Shown here: in pieces, positions 10,887-19,978 of the stretch
Layout: every line of letters begins with the position of its first letter
Position numbering within the stretch: the stretch's first letter is position 1
Virus record (IMG/VR): IMGVR_UViG_3300042478_002844
Coordinates: 1 to 60,251 of that record
DNA: 60,251 bases
Source: a virus
Reading direction: 5' to 3' (one strand)
Position numbers and translations under genes: made by a program
Notes under the pieces: generated by a model
What the model saw: only the letters and a program-made list of their open reading frames with translations
Databases searched by the model: none
What the model was told of the DNA's origin: nothing

Positions 10887-11471
10887 ATGGCTATAAAAAA
10901 TATCCTTACTAATTTATATTCTAAATTAGAATCAAATTCTGACAATACTTTAACTCCAACAGAGCAAATGCTGGCAGAAAGTACAATATGGTTTTTAGAA
11001 ACAGAATTGGTAGAGTTGAATTATATTATATCCGAAGAGCAAAAAGCGCAAGATGATGATGAAAGAAACCCCCCACTTGTTCCAAGAGAACATTTTGATA
11101 TAGAAAAAATGAAGAAGTTTGTTTGGCTCATTGAATCTATAATCAATGGTTTAAATTTTTTAAGTTCAAGAACAAATCAATTAATGCAACAAAGATCTAG
11201 AAGCTCTATTGCCAAAATTGTTATGACCCCTGAACAAATGTGTGAAGTTCGTGGAACTAGAAAATTAGATATGAGCGCATTCCCACCAATCATGCCTCAT
11301 GAAATTCAAGATGTAATAGGAAAAGTTCCATTAAAATTTAAACAACAAGCAAGAAAAATACATCAATGGATAGAACAAGAGAATGTTTTTGGATCTCTTG
11401 GCCCCGTATTTCCGCCTTTAGGAAAAAACATTCAACAATTGTATGTTATAACTGGAGAATACTCAAGATAA
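10887..11471 (+). CDS. Unknown helical protein, 194 aa
   Basis: This is a mostly helical, acidic protein without recognised motifs. A -10-like TATACT sits directly before the ATG at 10887 and no Shine-Dalgarno is visible, so the message may be leaderless or the true start may be later (next Met at residue 29). It is the first of three closely spaced rightward genes (10887-12537). The C-terminal part, 'GSLGPVFPPLGKNIQQLYV', is more hydrophobic and might be an interaction segment. Confidence 0.65.
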   Translation: MAIKNILTNLYSKLESNSDNTLTPTEQMLAESTIWFLETELVELNYIISEEQKAQDDDERNPPLVPREHFDIEKMKKFVWLIESIINGLNFLSSRTNQLMQQRSRSSIAKIVMTPEQMCEVRGTRKLDMSAFPPIMPHEIQDVIGKVPLKFKQQARKIHQWIEQENVFGSLGPVFPPLGKNIQQLYVITGEYSR

Positions 11472-11480
11472 GAGGCAATT

Positions 11481-12092
11481 ATGATTATTATTAAAACATT
11501 AACTTTTTCTCATTTTCAAAAAGAAGCAAATTCATTTGGAGACAAGGCCAAGGACCTTATAGAAGAGACCAAGAGGAGTCCAACAAGTCCTTTCTGGGGG
11601 CTATTAAGCGCCATTACAGACAGTCCTACCGTAAACCAACTAATGGGTGGAACTTCTACCTTAGCACTCGCAAAAGGCTTGAGAGGTATGGGAGAAGTCC
11701 ATGGATTAGATACCGCAAATGTCATGGAAAAAGTATCTAAAGAAATGAAGCAAAGTTTTGAACAAGCGACTTCAAATGTTGTTTTGTTCAAACACTTGCC
11801 AGAAGAAATACAAAATATGCTTTGCATTTATAAGAGAAGTAGGGGCAGTTTACTTCCAGGTTCGGAACACTTTGATAACATAATGAAAGAAATTAAAAGA
11901 ATACCTTATGTGTATAATGAACTTCATGATGTTTACGAAGATACTGGAACAGCTTTTGAAACACCGACTCCAAAGGGTAAGAAACTAGACGAAAAACTAG
12001 AAAGCATATTTATTACATGGCTTCCAACCGCACTAGCAGGACTTGCTAGTCGTTTTCAAAGAGATAGAGATTACAATACGAAGTGTGTATAA
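11481..12092 (+). CDS. Unknown protein, 203 aa
   Basis: I recognise no family. The N-terminus 'TLTFSHFQKEANSFGDKAKD' resembles other genes here that have a short aromatic or basic opening ending in K-x-A-N or K-x-A-Q. A Gly/Leu-rich stretch, 'MGGTSTLALAKGLRGMG', lies near residues 52-68, and a helical region follows. AGAGG lies upstream of the ATG, 9 bases after the previous stop, which suggests co-transcription with the gene before it. Confidence 0.7.
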   Translation: MIIIKTLTFSHFQKEANSFGDKAKDLIEETKRSPTSPFWGLLSAITDSPTVNQLMGGTSTLALAKGLRGMGEVHGLDTANVMEKVSKEMKQSFEQATSNVVLFKHLPEEIQNMLCIYKRSRGSLLPGSEHFDNIMKEIKRIPYVYNELHDVYEDTGTAFETPTPKGKKLDEKLESIFITWLPTALAGLASRFQRDRDYNTKCV

Positions 12093-12102
12093 GGAGTGTT
12101 AA

Positions 12103-12537
12103 ATGAGAGAAATGCAACCGTCAAATCAAGGAAACATAAGTTCTCAACAAGATCCGATAGTTCTTAAAAGCCTAGAAAATGCAAATCAGGCTATTTCTTT
12201 ATTAAGTCAATATATAGTAAAAAATGAAGCATTACAAAGTGAAATAATGCGCAATCAAATTCTTATATCTCATATCAAAAGAAGTTTAGATGAATTAAAT
12301 TATGATATTAAGAAGCATTATTCAGAAGATAAGGTTGTAATGCATAAAATAAACAACATAGTTGACAACTCAGACATTAATAAAATTGCTGAAGCAGTTA
12401 AGGACATTCGATTGGCTATGGGTTTAATGAAGATTATAGCAGCCAATATAACTTCTTATAGTGGTGATCCAGAAGTTTGGTACAGATATACTGATGTTGT
12501 TAAAAGACTTGAAGACAAGGCTAATGTGCTGCCTTAA
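12103..12537 (+). CDS. Unknown helical protein, 144 aa
   Basis: The sequence is nearly all helix-forming, with heptad-like spacing ('SQYIVKNEALQSEIMRNQIL'), and is probably a coiled coil. AAGGAG lies before the ATG. It ends the three-gene rightward group and its stop codon overlaps the stop of the convergent gene at 12534. No function is suggested by the sequence. Confidence 0.7.
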   Translation: MREMQPSNQGNISSQQDPIVLKSLENANQAISLLSQYIVKNEALQSEIMRNQILISHIKRSLDELNYDIKKHYSEDKVVMHKINNIVDNSDINKIAEAVKDIRLAMGLMKIIAANITSYSGDPEVWYRYTDVVKRLEDKANVLP

Positions 12538-13019
12538 TCGTCGTTTTTTGCACCAATAAAATCCCAAGTCATTTTGATATTAGAGTATTTTGATAATTCT
12601 ATCTCGTTAATGAGGTCGTCTATATCTGCCCAAGTTGATCTTCTAGTTCCAAATCTTGTTATTGGATTAAGTTTAGCAAACTCTGGTATTTTTTCATATA
12701 TATACGCGTCGAAATCCAAATATTGCTCTTCTAGAAATTCTTCTAGAGTAATTCCGTATTGCTGTTTTACATATTGAGACATGTCAATAAGTAGTTGTAT
12801 ATTAAAAATAGAATACATGTTTGCGCTATCCCAAAAGCTTTTCTGAGATAACTTTATTCCGCCAAGCATTTCTTTGTATCGATAGTCTGATACTTGTGCC
12901 GTCATTTTATTATTTATAATGTCTTTGCATTCTTCCATTACATAAGCTATTCTTTCTGAAGAAAAAAGAATAGCATGAATAAGATCAATTGTGTATCTAT
13001 ATTCTCCCGGCTTTATCAT
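12534..13019 (-). CDS. Unknown protein, 161 aa
   Basis: This protein is helical and acidic with many Tyr residues, and I do not recognise it. Its ATG overlaps the TGA of the TIGR03790-like gene as ATGA, so it is the last gene of the leftward nucleotide-metabolism block and is probably translationally coupled. Its stop overlaps the stop of the convergent gene, with no terminator hairpin between them. Confidence 0.7.
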   Translation of the reverse strand: MIKPGEYRYTIDLIHAILFSSERIAYVMEECKDIINNKMTAQVSDYRYKEMLGGIKLSQKSFWDSANMYSIFNIQLLIDMSQYVKQQYGITLEEFLEEQYLDFDAYIYEKIPEFAKLNPITRFGTRRSTWADIDDLINEIELSKYSNIKMTWDFIGAKNDD

Positions 13020-14842
13020 GACAATATCATAACCTCTTTTCTGTCTCCGATAACTTCTCTTGAATCATTTAGTATATAAGTAAATTTTACCCATACTTTA
13101 TTCCCCATACTTTTATTTTTTATAAAAGTTCTATTTATAAATCTAATTTTTCTGTCTTTTAATGAGCTAAATATTCCTTGAGCAGGATATGGCTTCATTG
13201 ATTTGTCAAAATCTTCGAATCTCCAATTGTCTGTATCATTATAAGAATAAGAAGTTATAATTGGTTCTTCATCATCATAGTCTTCATAAACTTCTGCTTT
13301 TACTTGAAAATATCCTGTTCCTACATTCTGATCTGGCAGATATGTATCTATCAAAAACATTCCATTTGTTTCAATGTTTGATGGATTTATTTCTTCATAA
13401 ATTTGAGCATTATTTAAGTTTGCATTTACAAATGCGTTTGTCAGTTTGAAATCTATTTCATTTATAGATCTTAAAAAATTTGGAATAGTTTGAGTAATTT
13501 TATCAAAATATGCCACTTCTATATATTTTTTCCATCCTGACAATGCAGGGTCTATTAAAGCTCTAAGAGTAGCGATATTATTTCCAGTTAAAGCAGATCC
13601 GTAATTTTTAATTGCCCACAATTTATCATTTAGTCCAGAATATGTTCCTGCTCTACTTATTAATCTGTTTGATGCCACTGCTCTATTATTAATCAGAGCA
13701 CCTGCTTCGCTCAATTTGTAATGTATCTCTGACCATCCGTCACTTGTAGATATTTTTTCAGGAACTGCCACCGCTCCAGTTACATCTGCAGTCATCATTG
13801 GATCTGCAAAATAAGTCATAGGACAGCATAGTATGGGCGATGCATAATACATTGCTTCTAGTATGGTTGCACCTTGAGATATTGATTGAAAGAATGGCTC
13901 GGGTCTTATCCAGCATGAAACAGATGATTCTCCAACTAAATCGTATGGATCTGCAGAATAAGGATTTATATCCATAACAGAATCAAATTTACTCATCATT
14001 CCTGCAGCAGACACATATCCAGAATTTAGTGCAGCAATAGCTGGACCAAATTCATTGTTAGATCTAAAACTTATAAAAGAGTCTTCATCTGCATTAAAAA
14101 AGAAAACTCTGTTTGCTCTATTTGTATTTCTAAAATAGCTTTGAGTTAAATTTTGAAGTCCAGCTGACCAGAAAAAAGAGTCATTGTTTGCAAATCCAAA
14201 ATCACTTCTCAAATCATCTATTGGCTCTGATGTAGTAAAATATTTAGATATGTACTTAGATATAAATTTTTCTTCAAACTCTTGCAATTCAGCAGCATAC
14301 ACATCATATGAGAAGTCTTCTTTTAAGCTCCATCTATCAAAATACAAAGAACCATCAACGGTTATACCATTTCTGTAAATTGAAAAATCAGATATCTTCT
14401 TTCTCATCAGAGTAAAATTTGGCATGTCATGTTGACATGTAGGAAAAACTCCAAAATTATACATTTGAGATGTTTTAGTGTTTTTTCTATAAGCAGGGTT
14501 GTATACGGGAGATCCTTCAGAAAGAAACATAGAAGAAACAGCCGAGCAAGACGATATGACTCCATATTCAGATCTATATCCAGATGGAATTCTGTATCCA
14601 AGAACGCATCCTTGTACTAATTCGCCAAATCCACCTAATTCTTCGATCTTAGCTCTTAGTGGATTTAAAATCTGATCTTCAAACGCTATCCTATCATTTA
14701 AAATGCTCGTAGTAAAAGTATCGACCCCCAACATATTGGAGGTCGGCACTTGTCTCATGTATGCAAATTCTTGAGCCAGATTTACACTGTCTTCATCTCC
14801 AGAATTGTATACATAAATGATGTTAGATGACTTTAAACTCAT
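13016..14842 (-). CDS. TIGR03790-like protein
   Basis: This is a 608-residue protein. The N-terminal part, 'IIYVYNSGDEDSVNLAQEFA', followed by 'RQVPTSNMLGVD' and 'VQGCVLGYRIPSGY', matches what I remember of TIGR03790. Those proteins open with a 'hhhhYN...DSv.ia.yYa..RgIP..N' strand and later have an 'EA.Y.s.pfl...GDP' segment; here 'TILEAMYYASPILCCPMTYF' is followed by 'ADPM'. The family is uncharacterised but is reported to occur in genomes that carry exosortase. The C-terminal ~150 residues look like a beta domain. No signal peptide is seen, unlike many bacterial members. It overlaps dut (ATGA) and the next gene. Two PEP-CTERM genes lie at 51351-52783 in this window. Confidence 0.6.
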   Translation of the reverse strand: MSLKSSNIIYVYNSGDEDSVNLAQEFAYMRQVPTSNMLGVDTFTTSILNDRIAFEDQILNPLRAKIEELGGFGELVQGCVLGYRIPSGYRSEYGVISSCSAVSSMFLSEGSPVYNPAYRKNTKTSQMYNFGVFPTCQHDMPNFTLMRKKISDFSIYRNGITVDGSLYFDRWSLKEDFSYDVYAAELQEFEEKFISKYISKYFTTSEPIDDLRSDFGFANNDSFFWSAGLQNLTQSYFRNTNRANRVFFFNADEDSFISFRSNNEFGPAIAALNSGYVSAAGMMSKFDSVMDINPYSADPYDLVGESSVSCWIRPEPFFQSISQGATILEAMYYASPILCCPMTYFADPMMTADVTGAVAVPEKISTSDGWSEIHYKLSEAGALINNRAVASNRLISRAGTYSGLNDKLWAIKNYGSALTGNNIATLRALIDPALSGWKKYIEVAYFDKITQTIPNFLRSINEIDFKLTNAFVNANLNNAQIYEEINPSNIETNGMFLIDTYLPDQNVGTGYFQVKAEVYEDYDDEEPIITSYSYNDTDNWRFEDFDKSMKPYPAQGIFSSLKDRKIRFINRTFIKNKSMGNKVWVKFTYILNDSREVIGDRKEVMILS

Positions 14843-15312
14843 GTAATACCAGAAGATCCAAATCCTCCAGTAGATCTAACAGTATTTGTATCCACAATAC
14901 CATCTACCATTTGGATATCTTCTCTTCTAGTAATTACAAGCTGAGCGATTCTGTCACCTTTCTTATAAAGAGTTAAAGAATTTACATCTTTTGCTTCTAT
15001 ATTTACGACGGGCCTAAATGCAACCTGTATTGAGCCCCTGTAGCCTTCATCTATAACTCCAACAGAATTTGACAAAAATAGGTCGTACTTTTTTATACTA
15101 GATCTTGGGTAAACAAAGCCACAATAGCCTGCTGGAAATTCTACTCTGATTCCAGTATCATAAATAACATTTACAACATAATCTTGTCCTGCAATTGTCC
15201 TAATCTCAAATACAGGTTCAGATGATGCCGTAAGATCCCATCCAGAATCATTATGATTTGCTTTCTTTAAATCTCTTGCATCTTGATTGATTTTTTCAAA
15301 ATTAATATTCAT
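14839..15312 (-). CDS. dut: dUTP diphosphatase
   Basis: This trimeric-type dUTPase hydrolyses dUTP to dUMP and diphosphate, keeping uracil out of DNA and feeding dTMP synthesis by ThyX. All five motifs are present: 'DSGWDLTAS' (1), 'PRSSIKK' (2), 'GVIDEGYRGSIQVAF' (3), 'GDRIAQLVI' (4) and 'RSTGGFGSSG' (5, Gly-rich arm). Motif 1 has W where Y or F is usual. I chose ATG at 15312 (AAAGG upstream), giving 157 residues, the normal length. The longer frame starts at a GTG overlapping the nrdJ stop. The gene lies between nrdJ and the TIGR03790-like gene in one leftward unit. Confidence 0.95.
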   Translation of the reverse strand: MNINFEKINQDARDLKKANHNDSGWDLTASSEPVFEIRTIAGQDYVVNVIYDTGIRVEFPAGYCGFVYPRSSIKKYDLFLSNSVGVIDEGYRGSIQVAFRPVVNIEAKDVNSLTLYKKGDRIAQLVITRREDIQMVDGIVDTNTVRSTGGFGSSGIT

Positions 15313-15325
15313 GCTAAAACCTTTC

Positions 15326-17875
15326 TTATCCACACTTTGACCATCCGCAAGACTTACATATAATGCAACCTTCTTGTCTCACAAGAGCGCATTTTTCTTG
15401 AGTCTTACAGCTTCCACAGGTTTCACCAGACACTTCTGTACCATCTGCTATGTACTTCTTCAAAGCACGTGATATGCTTTTTGAGAACCCATGCATTGAG
15501 CCCTCTACCTTTTCAAGCTGATGCACAATAAATTGTACATCAGCACCATGTCTTAATGCTGTAGAGATCATTCTTGTTAAGGCTGCTTCTTCTTCAGATA
15601 ATCTGTCTCCAATTTTCTTTATTGTCATTTTATTACCGTGCTTATCTTGTAGATCAGCTCGGTAGTGACCTCTTGCTTCTTTAGTAAGACTGCCTTCATT
15701 AAAGTTCTTTGTAATCAACATGTCTGACTCTTCTTCAGAAATATGATTCATACTAGCAAATACCTCATATGGCTTGCCTTTGAGCAACCCAACAATAACA
15801 AAATATGGACTATTCTTTACAGAGCAATGATGAATGTCGCAAGTTAAAGTTTCAGGTCTCTTAGGAGCTTTTGTGATTGTGATCTCATCATTTGTTTCCT
15901 TCTTCTTTGTTTCTGCTACAAGTACGCCCGTTCTGCAGCCATCTCTATAGATGGTAATTCCCTTGCATCCACTCTTCCATGCAGTTCTATAGATTTCATC
16001 TACTGCTTCTACAGAAACATCATTCGGCAGGTTAAGTGTGCTTGAGATTGCATGATCTAAGTGCTTTTGAGCAACAGACTGAAGATAAACTCTTTTTCTC
16101 CAGTCAAGCTCTGGGGCAGTTGATCCCTTCCACGGACTCTTGTTAAGATCCGTTTCTCCCGTAATATCCATCCACATTTTTACCTTAGGAGGATAGATCT
16201 TAAATTCCATCCAGTGATCCCCGTTTTGATCAACAAAGTCACTTCTAAAGCCACTATCTCCAGGATTTCCCTTTTTTCTTCTGATATAAGGTTCAACCAT
16301 AAATTGAGGCTCAATGCCACTAGAAGTCTGTGTTAAGATAGACACGGACCCAGCTGGTGCAGTTGTTAGTAACGCAATATTTCTGCGTCCATACTTTTGC
16401 ATATCTGCATATAGCTGTGGATCTTCATCCTTTATCCTATTTAAGAATGGATTATTCTTCTCTAGATCTGGATTCCATATTGGGAATGCTCCAATTTCCT
16501 TTGCCATATTTACGCTGCTTCTATAAGCAGAAAGCTTTAAATTTTTATAGATTTTCTCTACCATATCTATGCCCTTATCGCTTGTATAAGGCATATTGAG
16601 GGCAGCAAGAGTATCTCCAATCGCAGTAGCCCCTGTTCCAGTTCTGCGACCGTTTAGGGCAGCATTTCTGATATTATTCCAAAGTTTTATTTCTCTAGAC
16701 TTAACTTCTTTATTTTCTGGATCACTCTTAATCTTGTCTAGTATTCTGTCAATACATTCGATTTCAAGATCTACAAGATCATCCATGAGTCTCTGGCAAA
16801 TTTCTGAATCTTCATTAAACTTTTCAAAATTAAAGCTTGCTTTCTTAGTAAATGGATTTTCAACATATCCAAATGCGTTCAATAACATCAATCTGCAACT
16901 ATCGAATGCAGACAATGGTATCTCAGAGCACGGATTTGTACTAATAGTCTTAAATCCAAGATCTTCATAGCAATCGGCTGGACTTTCATTAATAATATTA
17001 TCCCAGAATAACAATCCTGGCTCTGCCATGTGATGTGCGTTTTCAACGATAACACTCCACACCGATCTTGCATTAACTTTCTTAGAAACAGATGGAGAAT
17101 CTGAATCTACTGGCCATCTCTGCTCATATTCCTCATCTGCATCAACTGCCTTTAAAAACTCGTCTGTGAGCCTAATTGATATATTTGCTCCAGTTACCTT
17201 TGTCAGATCCCTCTTTACTTTTGCGAATTCTAGTATGTCAGGATGATGAACGTTAAGAGTAATCATCAACGCTCCACGACGACCAGCCTGACCAACTTCT
17301 CTAATTGAATTGGAATAACGCTCAGCAAACGAAACAACTCCTGTGCTAGTTCTTGCGGCATTCTTGGTTGGTGCTCCAGCTGGTCTTAAGTGAGATATAT
17401 CAATACCCACTCCTCCACGTCGCTTGCTAATCTGTACAAGATTTTCATCCGCTTCCATAATAGAGCCGTATGCATCTAATGGAGAATCAACGACATAACA
17501 ATTGCTTAATGAAATAAACTGATGCTTGTTTCCAATGCCATACATTGGAGAACCCTGTGCGACAATTTTATTAAAACCTTTTAGTTTTTCATAGATAAAG
17601 TCTTCAGTCAGGGGGTTCTTAAACTTTTTCTTTTCAATTCTTGCAAACTCTTTTGCAATTCTTCTATGCATGTCATCTGGATCTTTTTCAACAATTTGTT
17701 GATTTTGATTCTGTAAAGCATATTTGTCAACAAACACTTTTGCAGCTAGTTCATCGCCATTAAAATACTTAGAACTAGCCTCGTTTGCTTCCACATAGCT
17801 ATATACTGATTGTTTGATCTCACTGACAGCATTTATAACACCTGTCTCAGAGACAGTTTGTGCATTTTTATCCAT
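15326..17875 (-). CDS. nrdJ: Adenosylcobalamin-dependent ribonucleotide reductase, class II
   Basis: This enzyme reduces ribonucleotides to deoxyribonucleotides using a B12-derived radical and works with or without oxygen. At 849 residues it has typical NrdJ length. The active-site Cys lies in 'NPCSEIPL' (residues 314-321; the family usually has NPCGEI). 'LSNCYVV' (~124-130) holds a likely redox Cys, 'KRRGGVGIDISHLRP' is the conserved Gly-rich strand, and 'TTAPAGSVSILTQTSSG' is the phosphate-binding region. The C-terminus has a Cys-rich zinc-ribbon-like tail ('CGSCKTQEKC', 'CIICKSCGWSKCG') that may also supply the redox cysteines. No separate activator gene is needed. No cobalamin riboswitch is evident in the short gap upstream, so cofactor supply probably depends on the host. 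Confidence 0.95.
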   Translation of the reverse strand: MDKNAQTVSETGVINAVSEIKQSVYSYVEANEASSKYFNGDELAAKVFVDKYALQNQNQQIVEKDPDDMHRRIAKEFARIEKKKFKNPLTEDFIYEKLKGFNKIVAQGSPMYGIGNKHQFISLSNCYVVDSPLDAYGSIMEADENLVQISKRRGGVGIDISHLRPAGAPTKNAARTSTGVVSFAERYSNSIREVGQAGRRGALMITLNVHHPDILEFAKVKRDLTKVTGANISIRLTDEFLKAVDADEEYEQRWPVDSDSPSVSKKVNARSVWSVIVENAHHMAEPGLLFWDNIINESPADCYEDLGFKTISTNPCSEIPLSAFDSCRLMLLNAFGYVENPFTKKASFNFEKFNEDSEICQRLMDDLVDLEIECIDRILDKIKSDPENKEVKSREIKLWNNIRNAALNGRRTGTGATAIGDTLAALNMPYTSDKGIDMVEKIYKNLKLSAYRSSVNMAKEIGAFPIWNPDLEKNNPFLNRIKDEDPQLYADMQKYGRRNIALLTTAPAGSVSILTQTSSGIEPQFMVEPYIRRKKGNPGDSGFRSDFVDQNGDHWMEFKIYPPKVKMWMDITGETDLNKSPWKGSTAPELDWRKRVYLQSVAQKHLDHAISSTLNLPNDVSVEAVDEIYRTAWKSGCKGITIYRDGCRTGVLVAETKKKETNDEITITKAPKRPETLTCDIHHCSVKNSPYFVIVGLLKGKPYEVFASMNHISEEESDMLITKNFNEGSLTKEARGHYRADLQDKHGNKMTIKKIGDRLSEEEAALTRMISTALRHGADVQFIVHQLEKVEGSMHGFSKSISRALKKYIADGTEVSGETCGSCKTQEKCALVRQEGCIICKSCGWSKCG

Positions 17876-17937
17876 AATGTTCTCCTTTTGATATTTGTCC
17901 TAACAATTACAACAAACTACTGATACTTCCTGTGACG

Positions 17938-18576
17938 TTAATTTTGCCCCAAAAGAAGCTTTTTATAAAAATCAATTCCTTTTGCGTGCATCCTAAATTT
18001 GTCGGCAATTACGTCAATCTCTGACGCAGATCCACTTACATTTATAACCTCTTCTGTGCTATATTCTGATAATATCCAATTGAGTCCATGTTGACATAAA
18101 GAAATGGTGTGTGGCTTCCAAGTTTTATTTATTCCAAAAAAGTCTGTGTTTATCCCGTCTGTTTTGCAATCCATTCCAATCATAAATATTGGATTACACC
18201 CCAATGCATATGCAAACTGTACAGCAAGAGGACCAGAACTACCACGACCATGCAATATAGACGGAGATTCTGCTCTCTTAAAGCCAGATCCTTTTATATC
18301 AAAATGATTAAAGCGCTTGAGTGGGTCTCCTTTTGGATGGCAAACTCTTATGCTTTTTGACATTAATAGTTTATTTTTTTCAGTCATCCATAATTCTTTG
18401 TCTTGCCAAAAAAGTATAGTAGGATCAAACTTAAAAAATGCTCTATTAATTCCAATGGTAAAAAAATTCCTTATAGAATTTATATTTATCTTGTTTAGTG
18501 ATGGACTATTTCCAACAACAAAACATGGATGACCAGAAAGTCTTCCTGCCCATTTAGAGATTAAATTATTGTTCAT
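17938..18576 (-). CDS. DUF115/MptE-like protein, putative
   Basis: This 212-residue protein opens with 'HPCFVVGNSPSLNKI', then 'FFTIGINRAFFKFDPTILFW'. That pattern (a glycine-rich first strand, then 'IG.N.....f.pt....D') is seen in DUF115/MptE-like proteins and in phage proteins near glycan genes. 'FAYALGCNPIFMIGMDC' is a second conserved Rossmann-like strand. Relatives include 6-hydroxymethylpterin pyrophosphokinase and sialyl- or motility-accessory proteins, so a nucleotide-sugar or pterin role is possible. It overlaps the HNH gene by 11 bases. Confidence 0.55.
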   Translation of the reverse strand: MNNNLISKWAGRLSGHPCFVVGNSPSLNKININSIRNFFTIGINRAFFKFDPTILFWQDKELWMTEKNKLLMSKSIRVCHPKGDPLKRFNHFDIKGSGFKRAESPSILHGRGSSGPLAVQFAYALGCNPIFMIGMDCKTDGINTDFFGINKTWKPHTISLCQHGLNWILSEYSTEEVINVSGSASEIDVIADKFRMHAKGIDFYKKLLLGQN

Positions 18577-19144
18577 TATTTTTTATCTTAATAAAGTGTT
18601 TCCAAGAATCTGGTATCACAATATTTTCAGGCAAGTAATCAATGAGTCCCCATACTGGCTTAGAAGGATTACACATTGGTTTGTGATTTATTTCTTCTGG
18701 TGTTCTTGCGCCTTTTTTGTTATTAAAATTAAAACTAGTTACAACGCAATTGTCCCATTCCGTCTTTCCACCTCTTGATCTTGGCAATAAGTGATCTATT
18801 GTTGCATTATGTCTTTCTAATGGCTGTCCAGTATACTGGCATCGTAGTCCGTCTCTTTTAAGCAAGTTTTTTCTATTACAAGACGGATGTCTATAAAAAA
18901 CTCGCTCAAAAAACTTGGCTACGATAACTTCTGGCGCTGGCAAATAACCTCTAGTAGTCAGTATTCCTCCAGTATCTTCATCTGTTGCCATTTCCATCCA
19001 AGACTTTCCATCTACTAGCTGATAATCTGGCATTGTAATCATCAATGCTCTTTCGTTAAGCATTTTTGATATGCCGTGGTAAGCAGAACAAAAACTTACA
19101 GGCTTCCAGTGTTTGTTCAAAACTAAGCAAATTCTAGAATCCAT
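18566..19144 (-). CDS. HNH endonuclease
   Basis: This is a 192-residue HNH protein. It begins 'ICLVLNKHWKPVSFCSA', typical of the HNH subfamily common in phages and cyanobacteria. The nuclease core has 'CQYTGQPL', then 'ATIDHLLPRSRGGKTEWDN' with the catalytic His, and ends 'CVVTSFNFNNKKGARTPEE', where the usual Cys of the second zinc knuckle is replaced by N-F. It may be a homing-type or recombination nuclease. It lies between the sigma factor and the MptE-like gene, all leftward and closely spaced. Confidence 0.85.
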   Translation of the reverse strand: MDSRICLVLNKHWKPVSFCSAYHGISKMLNERALMITMPDYQLVDGKSWMEMATDEDTGGILTTRGYLPAPEVIVAKFFERVFYRHPSCNRKNLLKRDGLRCQYTGQPLERHNATIDHLLPRSRGGKTEWDNCVVTSFNFNNKKGARTPEEINHKPMCNPSKPVWGLIDYLPENIVIPDSWKHFIKIKNNEQ

Positions 19145-19146
19145 GT

Positions 19147-19971
19147 TTACCTCACAATTAATTCATCCTGTTCTTTAAAAATTTCCTTTAACTTTTTTAT
19201 TGCAGCTTCATGAACTGATGAGCTTCTACTTTCTTTAATCTGCAATATTTGAGCTGCTTCTTTTAAAGATCTACCTTCGTAATACACAAGATATATAAAT
19301 CTTGTTTCAATATCATTCAGTCCTGGAGCTATCTTGTTTGCAAAAAATTCTTTTCTTTCTAATTCTTCTATTTCACTAGGTCTTTTATCTACGTGCATGC
19401 TTGAAAAATCATCATCTTCATCTTCGAAAGGAAGTTTGTTTATAGAATATGACATTTTAATAATGCTATCGTCTATAATCTTCTGCTTTTCTGTTATAGA
19501 GCTTCCAGCAACTACTTCCATCATTTCTTCGTTTGTAGGAGTTCTTCCATGTTCTGCCATAAACTTCTCCCTCAGCTTCTCTACTTTAGAGTGCCGCTGA
19601 CGAGTTAGACGTGGAACCCAGTCTAATTTGCGCATTTCGTCATACATTGATCCGAATATTCTATACGTAGCAAAAGTTTCAAACTGTATGTCCTTATAAG
19701 GATCAAATTTGTCAATAGCATCTAGTAGGCCTATGCTTCCAAAGCCCTGCAAATCGTCTCTGTCTGTTTCTGGATATTTATGATGTAAAAGATCTGCCAG
19801 CTTAATTACAATAGGATAATTTAGCTCTGCTAATTTAGCTCTAACTTTTTTGTATGGCTCACTGTTTTGAAAATCTTTTACAGAACTTCTAAGCTCATCC
19901 AGTTGCTTCCACAATTCTGGATCTTGCTTAATTTTATTTTTTTTAGATCTTGTGTGTTTAAGTTTCTTCAT
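19147..19971 (-). CDS. Phage RNA polymerase sigma factor, sigma-70/FliA type
   Basis: The protein is 274 residues. Region 2 is clear: 'LQGFGSIGLLDAIDKFDP' (2.1-2.2) and 'IQFETFATYRIFGSMYDEMR' (2.3-2.4, -10 recognition). Region 3 follows ('RTPTNEEMMEVV'), and the end carries a region 4 helix-turn-helix ('YEGRSLKEAAQILQIKESR'). The layout is closest to alternative sigma factors of the FliA/SigB kind. It would direct host RNA polymerase to phage promoters, probably middle or late ones. I cannot identify its promoters with confidence; the recurring AAGTAT motif described in the findings is one candidate. Confidence 0.9.
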   Translation of the reverse strand: MKKLKHTRSKKNKIKQDPELWKQLDELRSSVKDFQNSEPYKKVRAKLAELNYPIVIKLADLLHHKYPETDRDDLQGFGSIGLLDAIDKFDPYKDIQFETFATYRIFGSMYDEMRKLDWVPRLTRQRHSKVEKLREKFMAEHGRTPTNEEMMEVVAGSSITEKQKIIDDSIIKMSYSINKLPFEDEDDDFSSMHVDKRPSEIEELERKEFFANKIAPGLNDIETRFIYLVYYEGRSLKEAAQILQIKESRSSSVHEAAIKKLKEIFKEQDELIVR

Positions 19972-19978
19972 TGACGAT

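Noticed and set aside
17876-17937. Possible cobalamin riboswitch upstream of nrdJ
   Set aside because: The gap is only 62 bases and lacks the conserved B12-box strings.
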